Part shown: positions 46,013-57,617 of the stretch, in pieces
Layout of the letters: each line of letters opens with the position of its first letter
Position numbering within the stretch: the first letter of the stretch is position 1
Source: Duganella sp. BuS-21
GTDB lineage: Bacteria > Pseudomonadota > Gammaproteobacteria > Burkholderiales > Burkholderiaceae_D
Length of the DNA: 64,000 bases
Assembly (NCBI GenBank): GCA_041874725.1
Contig: CP097466.1
Span: 6,262,001-6,326,000, forward strand
Direction: 5' to 3'
Made by a program: the position numbers and the translations under genes
Notes under the pieces: generated by a model
What the model was told of the DNA's origin: nothing
What the model saw: the letters and a program-made list of their open reading frames with translations, nothing else
Databases searched by the model: none

Positions 46013-46157
46013 ACAGCAAGAAAACATGCTGTTACATCTACGCTTGCATGCATTGAGGCCTGCGCGTTGGCAAATGCACTAAAATACGCCGCACAAGTGT
46101 AATATGCTGCCTCCCGTGCGTGCTGCCGGGCCCTATTCGTTTTGGAGAGAGAGTTTT

Positions 46158-46766
46158 ATGAAAAGTTCGTATCTGCGTGCGGGTCTCGCCCTGCTGACTG
46201 CTGTCATCCTCAGCGCCTGCGGCGGCAATAACGGCAATCTCGGCCTGCAAGGTCAGATCGTGTACAGCGGTCCGGTCAAGTCGGGACTGGTATTGATCAA
46301 CAATGGCAACGGCGAAAAGCTGACCATTGAAACCGGCGCCACCTATTTCGCCTTCACCAAGCTGCTGGGCAGCGACGAAGGCTTCGACGTGCAGATCGCC
46401 ACCCAGCCGGCCGGTGCCGATTGCAAGGCCACCAACAACTCCGGCAAGGCCAATGCCTACAACATCTACGTGACCATCACCTGCACCGCCAATCCATACG
46501 TGCTGGGCGGCACCGTCAAGGGCCTGAGCGGCACCGGCCTGGTCCTCGCCAACGGCTCCGATACCGTTGCCGTGCTGCCGTCGGCCACCGCCGGCGCCGA
46601 TGTCAGCTTCAAATTCCCGACCCAGGTATCCAACGGTTCCCTGTACGGCGGCACCGTGCTGACCCAGCCTGCCGGCCAGACCTGCGCCTTCGACAAAGCG
46701 CTGAATCCGGGCACCATGCCGAACGCCAACCAGCTCGCCCTGCTTGTCAATTGCACCAACAACTAA
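46158..46766 (+). CDS. Putative lipoprotein with two beta-rich repeats (paralogue 1)
   Basis: A 202-residue lipoprotein (lipobox VILSAC, Cys21) whose body consists of two similar beta-rich units of about 85-90 residues. Each begins like GTVKGLSGTGLVLANGSDTV and ends with an alternating strand closing on a cysteine (TITC, LLVNC). The ATG at 46158 follows a GGAGAGAGAG purine tract. The following gene is a paralogue with the same unit. I know no assigned function; secreted Ig-like surface modules are possible. Confidence 0.75.
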   Translation: MKSSYLRAGLALLTAVILSACGGNNGNLGLQGQIVYSGPVKSGLVLINNGNGEKLTIETGATYFAFTKLLGSDEGFDVQIATQPAGADCKATNNSGKANAYNIYVTITCTANPYVLGGTVKGLSGTGLVLANGSDTVAVLPSATAGADVSFKFPTQVSNGSLYGGTVLTQPAGQTCAFDKALNPGTMPNANQLALLVNCTNN

Positions 46767-46797
46767 GCCGCCGGCCGTTTAATCTTTGGAGAATTAC

Positions 46798-47409
46798 ATG
46801 AAATTTTCGTACCTGAGCGCCGCTGCGGCGCTGGCCATGGCGGCCGCACTGGCAGCGTGTGGCGGCAAGGCGCAATACACCGTGCAGGGCATCGTCTACA
46901 ACCTCAACAATAACGGCCTGGTCCTGGCGAACGGCAGCGACACTGTCACCGTTCCGTCGGGCGCCACCAGTTTTTCGTTCCCGAAACAAGTCGACTACGG
47001 CAGCGACTACAACATCACCATCCAGAAGCAGCCGGACCACATGACCTGCGGCGTCTCCGCCGGTACCGGCTCGGCCGGCCACACCGTCACCATCCAGGCC
47101 GGCGTCAGCTGCGAACAGAATGCCTACACCCTGGGCGGCCAGTTCACCGGCCTGACGGCAGCGGCCGACGGCACCGCCCGCACCATCACCGTGCTGAACG
47201 GTTCGAACAGCGCGATCACGCTGACCAGCGCCAGCGCCACCAACGGCGCCGGCGACTTCTCCTTCGGCACCGTGAAGGACGGCGCGTCCTACGGCGTGAC
47301 GGTGGTAGTGGACCCGGCCATGAACCTGAACTGCAGCATCGCCAACGGCACCGGTGTGATGCACGAAGTGGCCATCAGCAACCTGCTGGTGACCTGCGTA
47401 CCGAAGTAA
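46798..47409 (+). CDS. Putative lipoprotein with two beta-rich repeats (paralogue 2)
   Basis: A 203-residue lipoprotein (lipobox ALAAC, Cys21) that parallels the preceding gene. The first unit (about 26-110) opens with VQGIVYNLNNNGLVLANGSD, and the second ends with VAISNLLVTCVPK. Signal sequences, length and repeat layout match paralogue 1, so the pair arose by tandem duplication. GGAG stands 7 nt before the ATG and the two genes are 31 bp apart. The function is unknown. Confidence 0.75.
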   Translation: MKFSYLSAAAALAMAAALAACGGKAQYTVQGIVYNLNNNGLVLANGSDTVTVPSGATSFSFPKQVDYGSDYNITIQKQPDHMTCGVSAGTGSAGHTVTIQAGVSCEQNAYTLGGQFTGLTAAADGTARTITVLNGSNSAITLTSASATNGAGDFSFGTVKDGASYGVTVVVDPAMNLNCSIANGTGVMHEVAISNLLVTCVPK

Positions 47410-47555
47410 TCAACATCGCGCCGCTACGGCGGCGCGTAGTGGAGAGAGATATTCAGAATCGAAATAATTGATATCTGAAAAATAAAGTGGCGTGATATGT
47501 CGCGACGCAGCATACTGCACTTGTCTCCTCCACTTCTTGCAAAGGAATTGGATTT

Positions 47556-47583
47556 AGCCCGCCACCTTGGCGGGCTTTTTTTT
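47556..47583 (+). terminator. Intrinsic terminator after the lipoprotein pair
   Basis: AGCCCGCCA (47556-47564) pairs with TGGCGGGCT (47568-47576) across a 3-nt loop, followed by a run of T to 47583. It ends plus-strand transcription just before the convergent rsmA stop codon. The 146 bp between the lipoprotein gene and this hairpin hold another small GC-rich inverted repeat (GCGCCGC-TAC-GGCGGCGC near 47418) and nothing coding. Confidence 0.85.
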
Positions 47584-48352
47584 ACTTCAGCAGGTTGGTC
47601 AAGGCGACGTACTGGGCCAGGCTGACGGTTTCAGGACGGTCGGTGGGGTTGATGCCGGCGGCGATGATCTGCTCTTCCGTGAACATGCCGGCCAGGCAGT
47701 TGCGGATCACCTTGCGGCGCTGGGAGAAGGCTTTCAGCACCACCGCCTCCAGCTTCTCGCCGTCGCACGGCAGCGGATGGGCCACCGGGATCATGCGCAC
47801 GATGGCCGAATCCACGCGCGGCGGCGGGTCGAACGCTTCCGGCGGCACCACGAACAGCAGCGACATGTCGTAACGCCATTGCAGCATCACCGACAGGCGG
47901 CCGTAGACCTTGCTGCCCGGCGCGGCCACCATGCGCTCCACCACCTCTTTTTGCAGCATGAAGTGCTGGTCCTGCACCAGCGGCGCAAACGTCGCCAGGT
48001 GGAACAGCAGCGGACTGGAGATGTTGTACGGCAGGTTGCCGACGATGCGCAGCTTCTGCCCGGCCGGCACCGGGATGGTGCTGAAGTCGAACTTCAGCGC
48101 GTCGCCGGAATGCACGGTCAGCTTGTTGCGCGGATAGGCTTTCTCCAGGCGCGTCACCAGGTCGCGGTCCAGCTCGACCACGTGCATGTGCTTCAGCGAG
48201 CGCAGCAGTTGGTCGGTCATGGCCGCCAGGCCGGGGCCGATTTCGACCATGGCGTCGCCGTCCTGCGGATCGATGGCGGCGGTGATGCTGCCCAGCACGT
48301 GCTGGTCATGCAGGAAGTTTTGGCCGAAGCGTTTGCGGGCTACGTGTTTCAT
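47582..48352 (-). CDS. rsmA: 16S rRNA dimethyladenosine transferase
   Basis: A 256-residue SAM-dependent enzyme that dimethylates A1518 and A1519 of 16S r[17 protein letters not shown] opens the protein, [15 protein letters not shown] is the SAM loop and [14 protein letters not shown] the adenine-specific NLPY motif. It is last in the lptD-surA-pdxA-rsmA block, as in E. coli. Confidence 0.97.
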   Translation of the reverse strand: MKHVARKRFGQNFLHDQHVLGSITAAIDPQDGDAMVEIGPGLAAMTDQLLRSLKHMHVVELDRDLVTRLEKAYPRNKLTVHSGDALKFDFSTIPVPAGQKLRIVGNLPYNISSPLLFHLATFAPLVQDQHFMLQKEVVERMVAAPGSKVYGRLSVMLQWRYDMSLLFVVPPEAFDPPPRVDSAIVRMIPVAHPLPCDGEKLEAVVLKAFSQRRKVIRNCLAGMFTEEQIIAAGINPTDRPETVSLAQYVALTNLLK

Positions 48353-48362
48353 GATTATTCTT

Positions 48363-49430
48363 TTAAGGTGAATTGATGGCGTTGGCCATGGCCAGCGCCG
48401 TGTCGATCGCTTGCTCCATGCTGCCGCAGTCGGCGTTGCCCAAGCCTTGCGCGGCCAGGTCCAGCGCCGTGCCGTGGTCGACCGAGGTACGGATCAGCGG
48501 CAGGCCCAGCGTGATGTTGACGCCCTGGCCGAAGGTGGCGTACTTGAGCACCGGCAGGCCCTGGTCGTGGTACATGGCCAGCACGCAGTCGGCGTCCTTC
48601 AGGTACTTGGGCTGGAACAGCGTGTCGGCCGGATAAGGGCCGCGCGCATCGATGCCGCGCGCCTGCGCCGCTTCGATCGCCGGCGTGATGGTGTCGATTT
48701 CCTCGCGCCCCAGGTAGCCGCCCTCGCCCGCGTGCGGGTTCAGGCCGCACACCAGGATGCGCGGCGCGGCAATGCCGAACTTGGCGCGCAGGTCGGCGTG
48801 GATGATGTCCAGCACCCGCGCCAGGCCGTCCCGGCTCAGCGCCGCCGCCACATCCTTCAGCGGCAGGTGGGTGGTGGCCAGCGCCACGCGCAGCGGCGGC
48901 GCATCGGAAGAGCACGCCGACCGGCCGGCGAGCAGCATCACCACCTGCTGCGTGCCGGTCTGGTCGGCGAAGTATTCGGTGTGGCCGGAGAACTTCACGC
49001 CGGCGTCGTTGATGGTGCTCTTTTGCAGCGGCGCGGTGACCACCGCTTCGAACCAGCCGGCCTGCACGCCTTCAATGGCGGCGTCCAGCGTGTCGAGCAC
49101 GGCGCGGCCGTTGTTCTTGTCGAGCTTGCCCGGCACCACGTGCGCGCCGAGCGGCACGTCGATCACGCTGATGCGGTCGGCGCCGAAATGCGGCAGGCCG
49201 CCGTTGCGCACCGCCATCAGCGACAGCGCGGACAGCTTGATGTCGGGGTCGATATCATGGGCGATCATGGCCAGGAAGGCGGCGTCGCCCAGCAGCACGC
49301 AATTGACGTCGCGCCGCCGCGCCCATGCCGCGCGGATCGAGATTTCCGGACCGATGCCGGCCGGCTCGCCGACCGTGACCGCGATGGCAGGGCGCACGCC
49401 CGGGCGCCGTTGACTTGAAGTGGCGCTCAC
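48363..49430 (-). CDS. pdxA: 4-hydroxythreonine-4-phosphate dehydrogenase
   Basis: A 355-residue enzyme of vitamin B6 synthesis. [20 protein letters not shown] is the standard N-terminal signature, and metal-binding histidines are visible in [24 protein letters not shown] and [12 protein letters not shown]. The GTG start at 49430 follows GGGAG. It lies 18 bp after surA and 10 bp before rsmA. Confidence 0.96.
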   Translation of the reverse strand: MSATSSQRRPGVRPAIAVTVGEPAGIGPEISIRAAWARRRDVNCVLLGDAAFLAMIAHDIDPDIKLSALSLMAVRNGGLPHFGADRISVIDVPLGAHVVPGKLDKNNGRAVLDTLDAAIEGVQAGWFEAVVTAPLQKSTINDAGVKFSGHTEYFADQTGTQQVVMLLAGRSACSSDAPPLRVALATTHLPLKDVAAALSRDGLARVLDIIHADLRAKFGIAAPRILVCGLNPHAGEGGYLGREEIDTITPAIEAAQARGIDARGPYPADTLFQPKYLKDADCVLAMYHDQGLPVLKYATFGQGVNITLGLPLIRTSVDHGTALDLAAQGLGNADCGSMEQAIDTALAMANAINSP

Positions 49431-49448
49431 TCGTGCTCCCCTTTCTGC

Positions 49449-50924
49449 TTACTTGTTGGCGTTGCTGTTGGCCGCTTTGTCTTCTTCGTTGCGGTACTCG
49501 ACATAGGCGCGGTCGCGCACTTCACGCTGCCAGCTCTCGGTCGCTTCTTCCATCTTGCGCTCGCGCAGGGCCTGGCGCGCGTTGTTGCGCTCGCGCTCTT
49601 TCGAGACGTCGTCGCTCTTGCGCTCCAGTACCTCGATCAGGTGCAGGCCGAAACTGGTTTCCACCGGCTGGCTCACTTCGCCGATCTTCAGGTTGTTCAT
49701 GGCCGCTTCGAATTCCGGCATGGTGTCGCCCGGATACAGCCAGCCCAGGTCGCCGCCCTTGGATGCCGAACCGTCGTTCGACACCAGGCGCGCCAGGTCT
49801 TCGAACTTGGCGGCGTTGTTGTCCAGGCGCTCCTTCAGTTCCAGCAGCTTGCGCTTGGCGTCGGCCGCGCTCATGGTCGGCGTCACCTTGATCAGGATGT
49901 GGCGGGCATGGGTCTGCTGCACGGCGGCCACGGCTTGCGCCTCGGCCAGGCTGCGGCGGTCCACCGCCTTCAGGATGTGGAAGGCGCCGGTGCTCTTGAT
50001 GATGGGCGTAACCTGGCCGGCCTTCAGCTTGGTCAGCGCTTCGGCAAACACCGGCGGCAGGCGCTCGGGCTGGCGCCAGCCGACCGCGCCGCCTTGCAGC
50101 GCGTCGCTGGCGTCCGAATAGGTGGCGGCCATCTTGGCGAAGTCGGCGCCGGTGCGCAGCTGGCGCATCACTTCATCGGCGCGCGCGCGGCGCTGGGCGA
50201 TCACTTCGGCGGTGGCGTTGTCCGGAATGCGGACCATGATTTGCGCGATATTGATTTCGAACTGCTCGGCGGCAGCGGCCTTTTCGGCGGCCAGGAAGCT
50301 ATCCACCTCGGCATCGGAAATCTGGATCTTGGCGTCGACTTCATGCTCGCGCAGGCGCTGCATGATGATTTCTTCGCGGATCTCCTCGCGGAAGGCGGCA
50401 TACGGCGTGCCATCCTTTTCCATCTGGTTGCGCAGCTGCTGGATATTCATCTTCTGCGCTTCGGCGATGCGGCCGATGGCGCGGTCGAGCTGCAGGTCGT
50501 CCACGCGCACGCCCATGTCCTTGGCCATTTGCAGCTGCGAGCGCTCGACGATCATGCGTTCGAGCAGCTGGCGGCGCAGGTCGGCATCCGACGGCATCTG
50601 CACGTTCTGCGCTTTCATGCGGGCGGTCACGGTTTTGATGCGGTTGACCAGCTCACGCTGGGTGATGACTTCATCGTTGACCACCACGGCGATCGAATCG
50701 ACCTCCACGTTGCCCGATTCACCTGGCGGCAGGAAACCGGCGCCATCTTTTTTCGCTACCGGCTTGGCCGGTGCGGCGGCGGCCGGCGCAGCGGCTGCGG
50801 CTGCGGCGGGCGCGGCGGCCGGTTCGGCTTTCTTCTTCGACGAGAACAGGCTACAACCGCTGAGCGCGGCCGTGCACAACAGGACTGCGAGGAGTTTCAT
50901 CTGGTACTTACTGGCATTACGCAT
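49449..50924 (-). CDS. surA: SurA-type periplasmic chaperone/peptidyl-prolyl isomerase with a lipobox
   Basis: A 491-residue protein with a SurA N-terminal chaperone domain (from about 75, VVNDEVITQRELVNRIKTV), a first parvulin domain (about 220-325, QIMVRIPDNATAE) and a second one (about 345-445, RHILIKVTPTMSAADAK). It escorts outer-membrane proteins to Bam. The N-terminus LLAVLLCTAALSGCSLFSSK looks like a lipoprotein signal, followed by an alanine/proline linker, unlike soluble E. coli SurA. The start may be ATG 50924 or 50900. It is second in the operon after lptD. Confidence 0.92.
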   Translation of the reverse strand: MRNASKYQMKLLAVLLCTAALSGCSLFSSKKKAEPAAAPAAAAAAAPAAAAPAKPVAKKDGAGFLPPGESGNVEVDSIAVVVNDEVITQRELVNRIKTVTARMKAQNVQMPSDADLRRQLLERMIVERSQLQMAKDMGVRVDDLQLDRAIGRIAEAQKMNIQQLRNQMEKDGTPYAAFREEIREEIIMQRLREHEVDAKIQISDAEVDSFLAAEKAAAAEQFEINIAQIMVRIPDNATAEVIAQRRARADEVMRQLRTGADFAKMAATYSDASDALQGGAVGWRQPERLPPVFAEALTKLKAGQVTPIIKSTGAFHILKAVDRRSLAEAQAVAAVQQTHARHILIKVTPTMSAADAKRKLLELKERLDNNAAKFEDLARLVSNDGSASKGGDLGWLYPGDTMPEFEAAMNNLKIGEVSQPVETSFGLHLIEVLERKSDDVSKERERNNARQALRERKMEEATESWQREVRDRAYVEYRNEEDKAANSNANK

Positions 50925-51004
50925 GTTAAGAACGCTCAAGAGGTGTAAAAAAGTCAAAAAGCGCCGCGGCGAAAATGCCCGGCGGACGCCAAGTGTACAT
51001 CGAG

Positions 51005-53251
51005 TTAACGGCCATAGCCCTCATTCAGGCGTTGATAACCCGGGATACTGGTTTTCATCGCCTCCAGCGGACTGCCGACGCCGAGGTGCGACAGGCCGTT
51101 CAGTTCCAGCTGGAAGAAGATCTGGGTCGAGTTCTTGGTCGCGGTGGTCACGAAACGCTGGGCACCGGTGCGGAACACCCAGCAGTCGGCGTTGTATTCG
51201 AGGCCGAGCAGGCTTTCCAGGATTTTCTTGTCCTGCATCGAATAGCTGATGCGGCCCACGCCGTACCAGCGCTGGAAGATCGGCCACTGGCTCGACAGCT
51301 CGACGTTCTTAAAGCTGTTGCGCAGGTAGCGGTAGCCCAGGTTGAGCACCTTCTTGGCGCCCGGCGTCCATTGCGCGGTATAGCTTTGCGAGACGATGCG
51401 GCTCTGGCTTGGGTTGTACTGCACCGCGCTGTCGACGCCCCAGGTGTCCGAGATGCGGCCGCCGGCGGCCAGCAGGATGTCCGAGTGCGCATCCACCACC
51501 GGCGTGGAAGAATCGAGCTGCACCTTCTGGTCGCGGAAGTAGAAGCGCTGGCCGAACGCCAGGCGCAAGGCCTCGGCGCCGTTGGCGTCGAGGAAGCGCG
51601 AGGTCAGCGCAGCGGTCAGCTGGTTGGCGTCGCCGATGCGGTCCGAACCGATGAAGCGGTTTTCGCTGAAGATCTGCGCGAAGTTGAAGGTGGCAGCGTC
51701 GGTGTCGAAGGTCGGGAAGCGGCTCTGGTCGCGATACGGCGTGTTCACGTAGAACAGGCGCGGCTCCAGCGTCTGCGTCATTTCCTTGCCGCCGAACTTG
51801 ATGTCGCGCTCGAACACCAGGCCGGTGTCGAGCGACAGCGTGGGCACCGTGCGCGACAGATTCTCGGCCTTCTGCGCGCCGGACGCCTCCAGCTGATAGC
51901 TGGCCAGATTGACCATGACCTTGGGCGTGATGAAATAGCTCGGCCCGACGATCGGATAGCTGAGCTGCGGAATCGCCACCAGGCGCGTGCCGTTGATGCG
52001 GGTCGGGTGGTAGAAGCGGGTCAGCTCGGAGTCGAAGGCCCAGTCGAAACCGCCGGCCACGTCGTACTGCGCGGCATGAAAATTAACCGCCGGCAGACGG
52101 TCGTACGGACGCGTCACGGTCAGCGACGGATCGATCGCCGATTCCGGGTCTTGCAGCACCTGGTACTTCTGCACGCGCGCGGTCAGGGTCCAGAAATCGC
52201 CGTGGTAGTCGGTGCGCAGCTCACGCAGCAACTGGCGCTCGGTCGAGCTCGACACCGTTTTGGAGAAATCGTTTGGATAGTTGTTGTCCGAGGCGGCGCG
52301 GAAGCTCCAGCTGTAGACCCAGTCCGGCGTCAGGTCCTGCACGTGGCTGGAGCGGATCATCCAGCGGTCGCTCTTGATTTCCGGGTTGGCCTTGGCGTAC
52401 TCGCGGTCGTGCGGCAAGTATTCGAGATAGGTGTCGCCCTTGTACAGGCCGCCGTCGGTCTCGCCCAGGTAGCGTCCCAGCGCGCCGATCTGCAGGCCGC
52501 GGTTGCCGATGATTTTCGGGTACAGCGTTAAGTCGCGGTTCGGTGCGATGTTGAAGTAATACGGCACCACCAGTTCCGCGCCGTTCTTCGAGCCAAAGCC
52601 CGGGGTCGGCGACAGCCAGCCCGAACGGCGCGCGCCCGACAGCGAGAACGACAGCGCGGGCGTGCCGATGATGGGCACATCCTTGAAATAAATCAGCGTC
52701 TTGCCGGCGGTGCCGACGTCGCGGCCGGAATCGAGGTTCAGCGTGTCCGACTTCAGGTACCAGTCCGGGTCCGCGCTCTGGCAGGTGCTGTAGGTGCCGT
52801 TGATGACCACCGCCTCGTCTTCGTTGACGAAGTTCAGGCGTTCGGCCTTGCCGCGCGCCTGGTTGGCTTCCAGCTTGTAGGTCGGGTTGAGCATATAGCC
52901 CTTGCCGGTGTCCATGTTCAGCTTGAGCTCGTCGCCGGTGAAATAGTCGCCGAAGCGCCAGATCTTCACATCGCCCTTGGCCTCGACTTCGTTCTCCACC
53001 TGGCGATAGCAGGCGGTGTCGGCCTTGACCTTGGTCTTGTCCTTGATCAGTTCCGCATCGCGCTCCAGCGTCAGTTCGCGCTCCGGGCGGCCGCCGATCT
53101 CCTCCGCCTTGAGAATGGTGACGGCATTCTTGTCTTCCACGCGCGCTGCGCGCTGTTTGGGGGGCGTCTGGGCGTGCGACGGCAGCGCCGACACAGTGAA
53201 GATAGCGGACAGGGCATACGCCAAGCGCTGCGGTTTGGGCATGCGACTCAT
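51005..53251 (-). CDS. lptD: LPS-assembly protein LptD
   Basis: A 748-residue outer-membrane protein that inserts lipopolysaccharide into the outer leaflet together with LptE. A signal peptide ends near PSHAQ. The periplasmic OstA jellyroll follows (VKADTACYRQVENEVEAKGD, FTGDELKLNMDTGKGYML), then the 26-strand barrel from about residue 190. The ATG at 53251 opens the signal sequence; 53242 is an alternative. It is divergent from amgK with about 100 bp between the starts. Confidence 0.96.
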   Translation of the reverse strand: MSRMPKPQRLAYALSAIFTVSALPSHAQTPPKQRAARVEDKNAVTILKAEEIGGRPERELTLERDAELIKDKTKVKADTACYRQVENEVEAKGDVKIWRFGDYFTGDELKLNMDTGKGYMLNPTYKLEANQARGKAERLNFVNEDEAVVINGTYSTCQSADPDWYLKSDTLNLDSGRDVGTAGKTLIYFKDVPIIGTPALSFSLSGARRSGWLSPTPGFGSKNGAELVVPYYFNIAPNRDLTLYPKIIGNRGLQIGALGRYLGETDGGLYKGDTYLEYLPHDREYAKANPEIKSDRWMIRSSHVQDLTPDWVYSWSFRAASDNNYPNDFSKTVSSSTERQLLRELRTDYHGDFWTLTARVQKYQVLQDPESAIDPSLTVTRPYDRLPAVNFHAAQYDVAGGFDWAFDSELTRFYHPTRINGTRLVAIPQLSYPIVGPSYFITPKVMVNLASYQLEASGAQKAENLSRTVPTLSLDTGLVFERDIKFGGKEMTQTLEPRLFYVNTPYRDQSRFPTFDTDAATFNFAQIFSENRFIGSDRIGDANQLTAALTSRFLDANGAEALRLAFGQRFYFRDQKVQLDSSTPVVDAHSDILLAAGGRISDTWGVDSAVQYNPSQSRIVSQSYTAQWTPGAKKVLNLGYRYLRNSFKNVELSSQWPIFQRWYGVGRISYSMQDKKILESLLGLEYNADCWVFRTGAQRFVTTATKNSTQIFFQLELNGLSHLGVGSPLEAMKTSIPGYQRLNEGYGR

Positions 53252-53349
53252 GAAAAGAAGGGACCAGGCACCATGAAAGGCGATTTTTTGATTTGAATCC
53301 CTTATTATATGGGAATCTTCACCTGACGCCGGTTTCCCGGCATGCTTCG

Positions 53350-54393
53350 ATGTCTTTATTACAGAATTTAACTTCCGATACACGCCTGCAACTCCTGCTG
53401 ACCTGGCTGCGTGGCCTGAACGTGGTGGATGCGGACAGCGCACGCGCCGCCTCGGCCGATGCCAGCTTCCGCCGTTACTTCCGTGTCAACGTTTTGCCCG
53501 AGCAACAATCGGCGCTGGGCCAGACCCTGATCGTCATGGACGCGCCGCCGGAGCGTGAAAACGTGCTTGGCTTTGTCAAAGTTGACGAAATGTTCACGCA
53601 TGCCGGCGTCACCGTGCCGCGCATCATCGCCACCGATTACGAAGCCGGCTTCATGCTGCTGTCGGACCTGGGCAATACCACCTACCTGTCGGCGCTCACG
53701 CACGACAACGCCTCGACCATGTATGCCGAAGCGCTCGAAGCGCTGGTCAAGTTCCAGATCACCAGCCGTCCGGACGTGCTGCCGGAATACGACCGCGCCT
53801 TCCTGCAACGGGAAATGAGCTTGTTCCCCGAGTGGTACATCGGCAAGCACCTGAACGCCACGCTGACCGAGAAACAGTCGGCCGAGCTGCAGGGCGTGTT
53901 CGACGCCATCCTGGCCAACGTCACGGCCCAGGCGCAAGTCTATGTGCACCGCGACTTCCACTCGCGCAACCTGATGGTGGTGGACGCCGGCAATCCCGGC
54001 GTGCTCGACTTCCAGGACGCGCTGTACGGTCCCATGACCTACGACCTGGCCTCGCTGCTGCGCGACGCCTACGTGCAGTGGGACGAGGAACTGGTGCTGG
54101 ACTGGGCGATCCGCTACTGGCAGCACGCCAAGTCGCTGGGCCTGCCGGTGAACAAGGACATCGACGCCTTCTACCAGGACTTCGAATACATGTCGCTGCA
54201 GCGCCACCTGAAGATCCTGGGCCTGTTCTGCCGCCTGAACTACCGCGACGGCAAGGCCCAGTACCTGGAAGACCTGCCGACCGTGATGGACTACGTGCGC
54301 AAGACCGCCGGCCGCTACAAGGATCTGAAGCCGCTGGTACGCCTGCTCGATCTGCTGGAAGACAGCAAGCCGCAAGTCGGCTACACCTTCTAA
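53350..54393 (+). CDS. amgK: N-acetylmuramate/N-acetylglucosamine kinase (AmgK)
   Basis: A 347-residue kinase of the aminoglycoside phosphotransferase fold. The catalytic loop is VYVHRDFHSRNLMVV and the metal-binding loop VLDFQDALYGPMTYDLASLL. AmgK phosphorylates MurNAc at C1 in cell-wall recycling of pseudomonads and betaproteobacteria. The identity is supported by murU 9 bp downstream and by lptD in divergent position. The ATG at 53350 lacks a clear ribosome site; the frame is open to 53293. Confidence 0.93.
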   Translation: MSLLQNLTSDTRLQLLLTWLRGLNVVDADSARAASADASFRRYFRVNVLPEQQSALGQTLIVMDAPPERENVLGFVKVDEMFTHAGVTVPRIIATDYEAGFMLLSDLGNTTYLSALTHDNASTMYAEALEALVKFQITSRPDVLPEYDRAFLQREMSLFPEWYIGKHLNATLTEKQSAELQGVFDAILANVTAQAQVYVHRDFHSRNLMVVDAGNPGVLDFQDALYGPMTYDLASLLRDAYVQWDEELVLDWAIRYWQHAKSLGLPVNKDIDAFYQDFEYMSLQRHLKILGLFCRLNYRDGKAQYLEDLPTVMDYVRKTAGRYKDLKPLVRLLDLLEDSKPQVGYTF

Positions 54394-54402
54394 GGACCGC
54401 GC

Positions 54403-55136
54403 ATGAAAGCGATGATCTTCGCCGCCGGACGCGGCGAACGCATGCGTCCATTGACCGACACCACGCCCAAGCCGCTGCTGAAGGTGCGCGGCCGGCCGCT
54501 GATCGTCTGGCACATCCTGAATCTGGTGAAGGCCGGCATCACCGAGATCGTCATCAATCACGCCCACCTTGGCGCGCAGATCGAGGCGGCGCTGGGCGAC
54601 GGCAGCCAGTTCGACGCCCAGCTGATGTATTCGCACGAAGAACAGCCGCTGGAAACGGCGGGCGGCATCGCCAAAGCCCGCCACCTGCTGGGCGATGAAC
54701 CTTTCGTAGCGATTTCGGGCGACATCTACACGCCCTACTTCGACTTCGAGCAAGTGAAGGACGTCCTGCACGACAAGGACATGTGGGGCAATCCCTACCC
54801 GGCCGACAAGCGCGACGTCTGCTGGCTGTACATGGTGCCGAATCCCGACTGGCATCCCGACGGCGACTTCGGCATGACCATGTACTCGCTGACCAACGAC
54901 GGCTCGCCCAAGTGGACCTTCGGCAACATCGGCGTGTACCGCATGGAGATGTTCGAGCGCATCGCCGCCGGCGACTACGCCAAGCTTGGCCCGCTGATCC
55001 GCGAGTATGCGGACAAGCAGCAGGTCGGCGGCGAAGTGTATGAAGGCGAATGGCACAACGTCGGCACGGTGCAGCAGCTCGACCTGCTGAACGCCGCGCT
55101 GGCCGCTTTGGCGCCCGCCGCCAAAGGCGTGCAGTA

Positions 55137-55137
<1 letters not shown>
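54403..55137 (+). CDS. murU: N-acetylmuramate-1-phosphate uridylyltransferase (MurU)
   Basis: A 244-residue nucleotidyltransferase. MKAMIFAAGRGERMRPLTDT is the nucleotide-binding loop, TTPKPLLKVRGRPLI carries the key Lys, and FVAISGDIYTPYFDF the metal-binding Asp. It converts MurNAc-1-phosphate to UDP-MurNAc, bypassing de novo synthesis (the route that escapes fosfomycin). It follows amgK directly, and its stop shares one base with the pepP start. Confidence 0.94.
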
Positions 55138-56466
<1,329 letters not shown>

Positions 56467-56474
<8 letters not shown>

Positions 56475-57606
56475 AGCTGATTACGACGTCGCCATCTGCG
56501 GCGCCGGCCCGGCCGGCATGGCGCTGGCGGCGCTGCTGGTCAAGCGCGGCATGACGCCGGGCCGCATCGCCCTGATCGACGCCAAGACGCTGGCGCAAGC
56601 CGGCAAGGATCCGCGCTCGCTGGCGCTGTCCTGGGGCAGCCGGCAAATACTCGAAGAAATCGGCGGCTGGCCCGCTGCGGCCACGGCCATCGAACAAATC
56701 CACGTCTCGCGGCGCGGCCAGTTTGGCCGCAGCCTGATCGACCGCAAGGATTACGACCTGCCGGCGCTCGGCTACGTCAGCCGCTACGGCAATCTGGTGA
56801 GCGCCCTGGGCGCCGGCTGCGAACGCGCCGGCATCGTCTCGCTGCGTCCCGCCCGCGTGATCGCCATCGACGAACAGCAGGATGCCGTGACGCTGATCCT
56901 CGATACCGAAGGCGCACCGAAAACGCTGCGCGCGGCCATCGTGGTGCAGGCCGAAGGTGGCCTGTTCAACGAGCAGCACGAGCGCGCACACAATCGCGAC
57001 TACCAGCAAACCGCCATCATCGCGCAAGTGCGCAGCACCACGCCGCCACCGCACCGCGCCTACGAACGCTTCACGGAACAAGGCCCGCTAGCGCTGCTAC
57101 CGCAGGACGATGAATATTCTTTGGTGTGGTGCGTGCGTCCCGACACCGCCGCCGCGCTGCAAGCCCTGAACGACAAGGACTTCCTGTCCGCGCTGGGCGC
57201 AGCATTCGGCGAACGCGTCGGCGTCTTCACGCACGCCTCGCCGCGCCTGGCCTTCCCGCTGGGATTGAACGCCGACCCGCGTAGCACCGCGCGCACGGTC
57301 GCCATCGGCAACGCCGCGCAAACGCTGCATCCGGTGGCCGGCCAGGGCCTCAACCTCGGCCTGCGCGACGTCACCGTGCTGGCGCGCCAGCTGGCGCAAG
57401 GCGCCACGCCGACCATGCTGTCGCAATTCACCGAACTGCGACAGCGCGACCGCAGCACCACCGTCCACCTGACCGACACCATGGCCCGCATTTTCGCCAA
57501 CGACTCACCAGCCCAGGCTCTGCTTGGCCTCTCGCTGGCCGCGATCGACATGGTCGGCCCGGCGCGCGGCCTGCTGGCCGAACTGATGATGTACGGCCGC
57601 CGCTAG
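56467..57606 (+). CDS. ubiH: FAD-dependent ubiquinone hydroxylase, UbiH-like
   Basis: A 379-residue flavoprotein monooxygenase of the UbiH/UbiF/VisC family that hydroxylates the ubiquinone ring. The FAD motifs are DVAICGAGPAGMALAALL at the N-terminus and AIGNAAQTLHPVAGQGLNLG near residue 280. It overlaps pepP by 8 bp, as in the E. coli pepP-ubiH operon, which favours UbiH over UbiF or UbiI, but the exact ring position cannot be read from sequence. Confidence 0.88.
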
Positions 57607-57617
57607 GCCAACAGCGA

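Noticed and set aside
46021..46040. AACAGCA/TGCTGTT hairpin after the metallophosphoesterase as a terminator
   Set aside because: The stem is only 7 bp with weak pairs and is not followed by a run of T, so I did not list it as a terminator.
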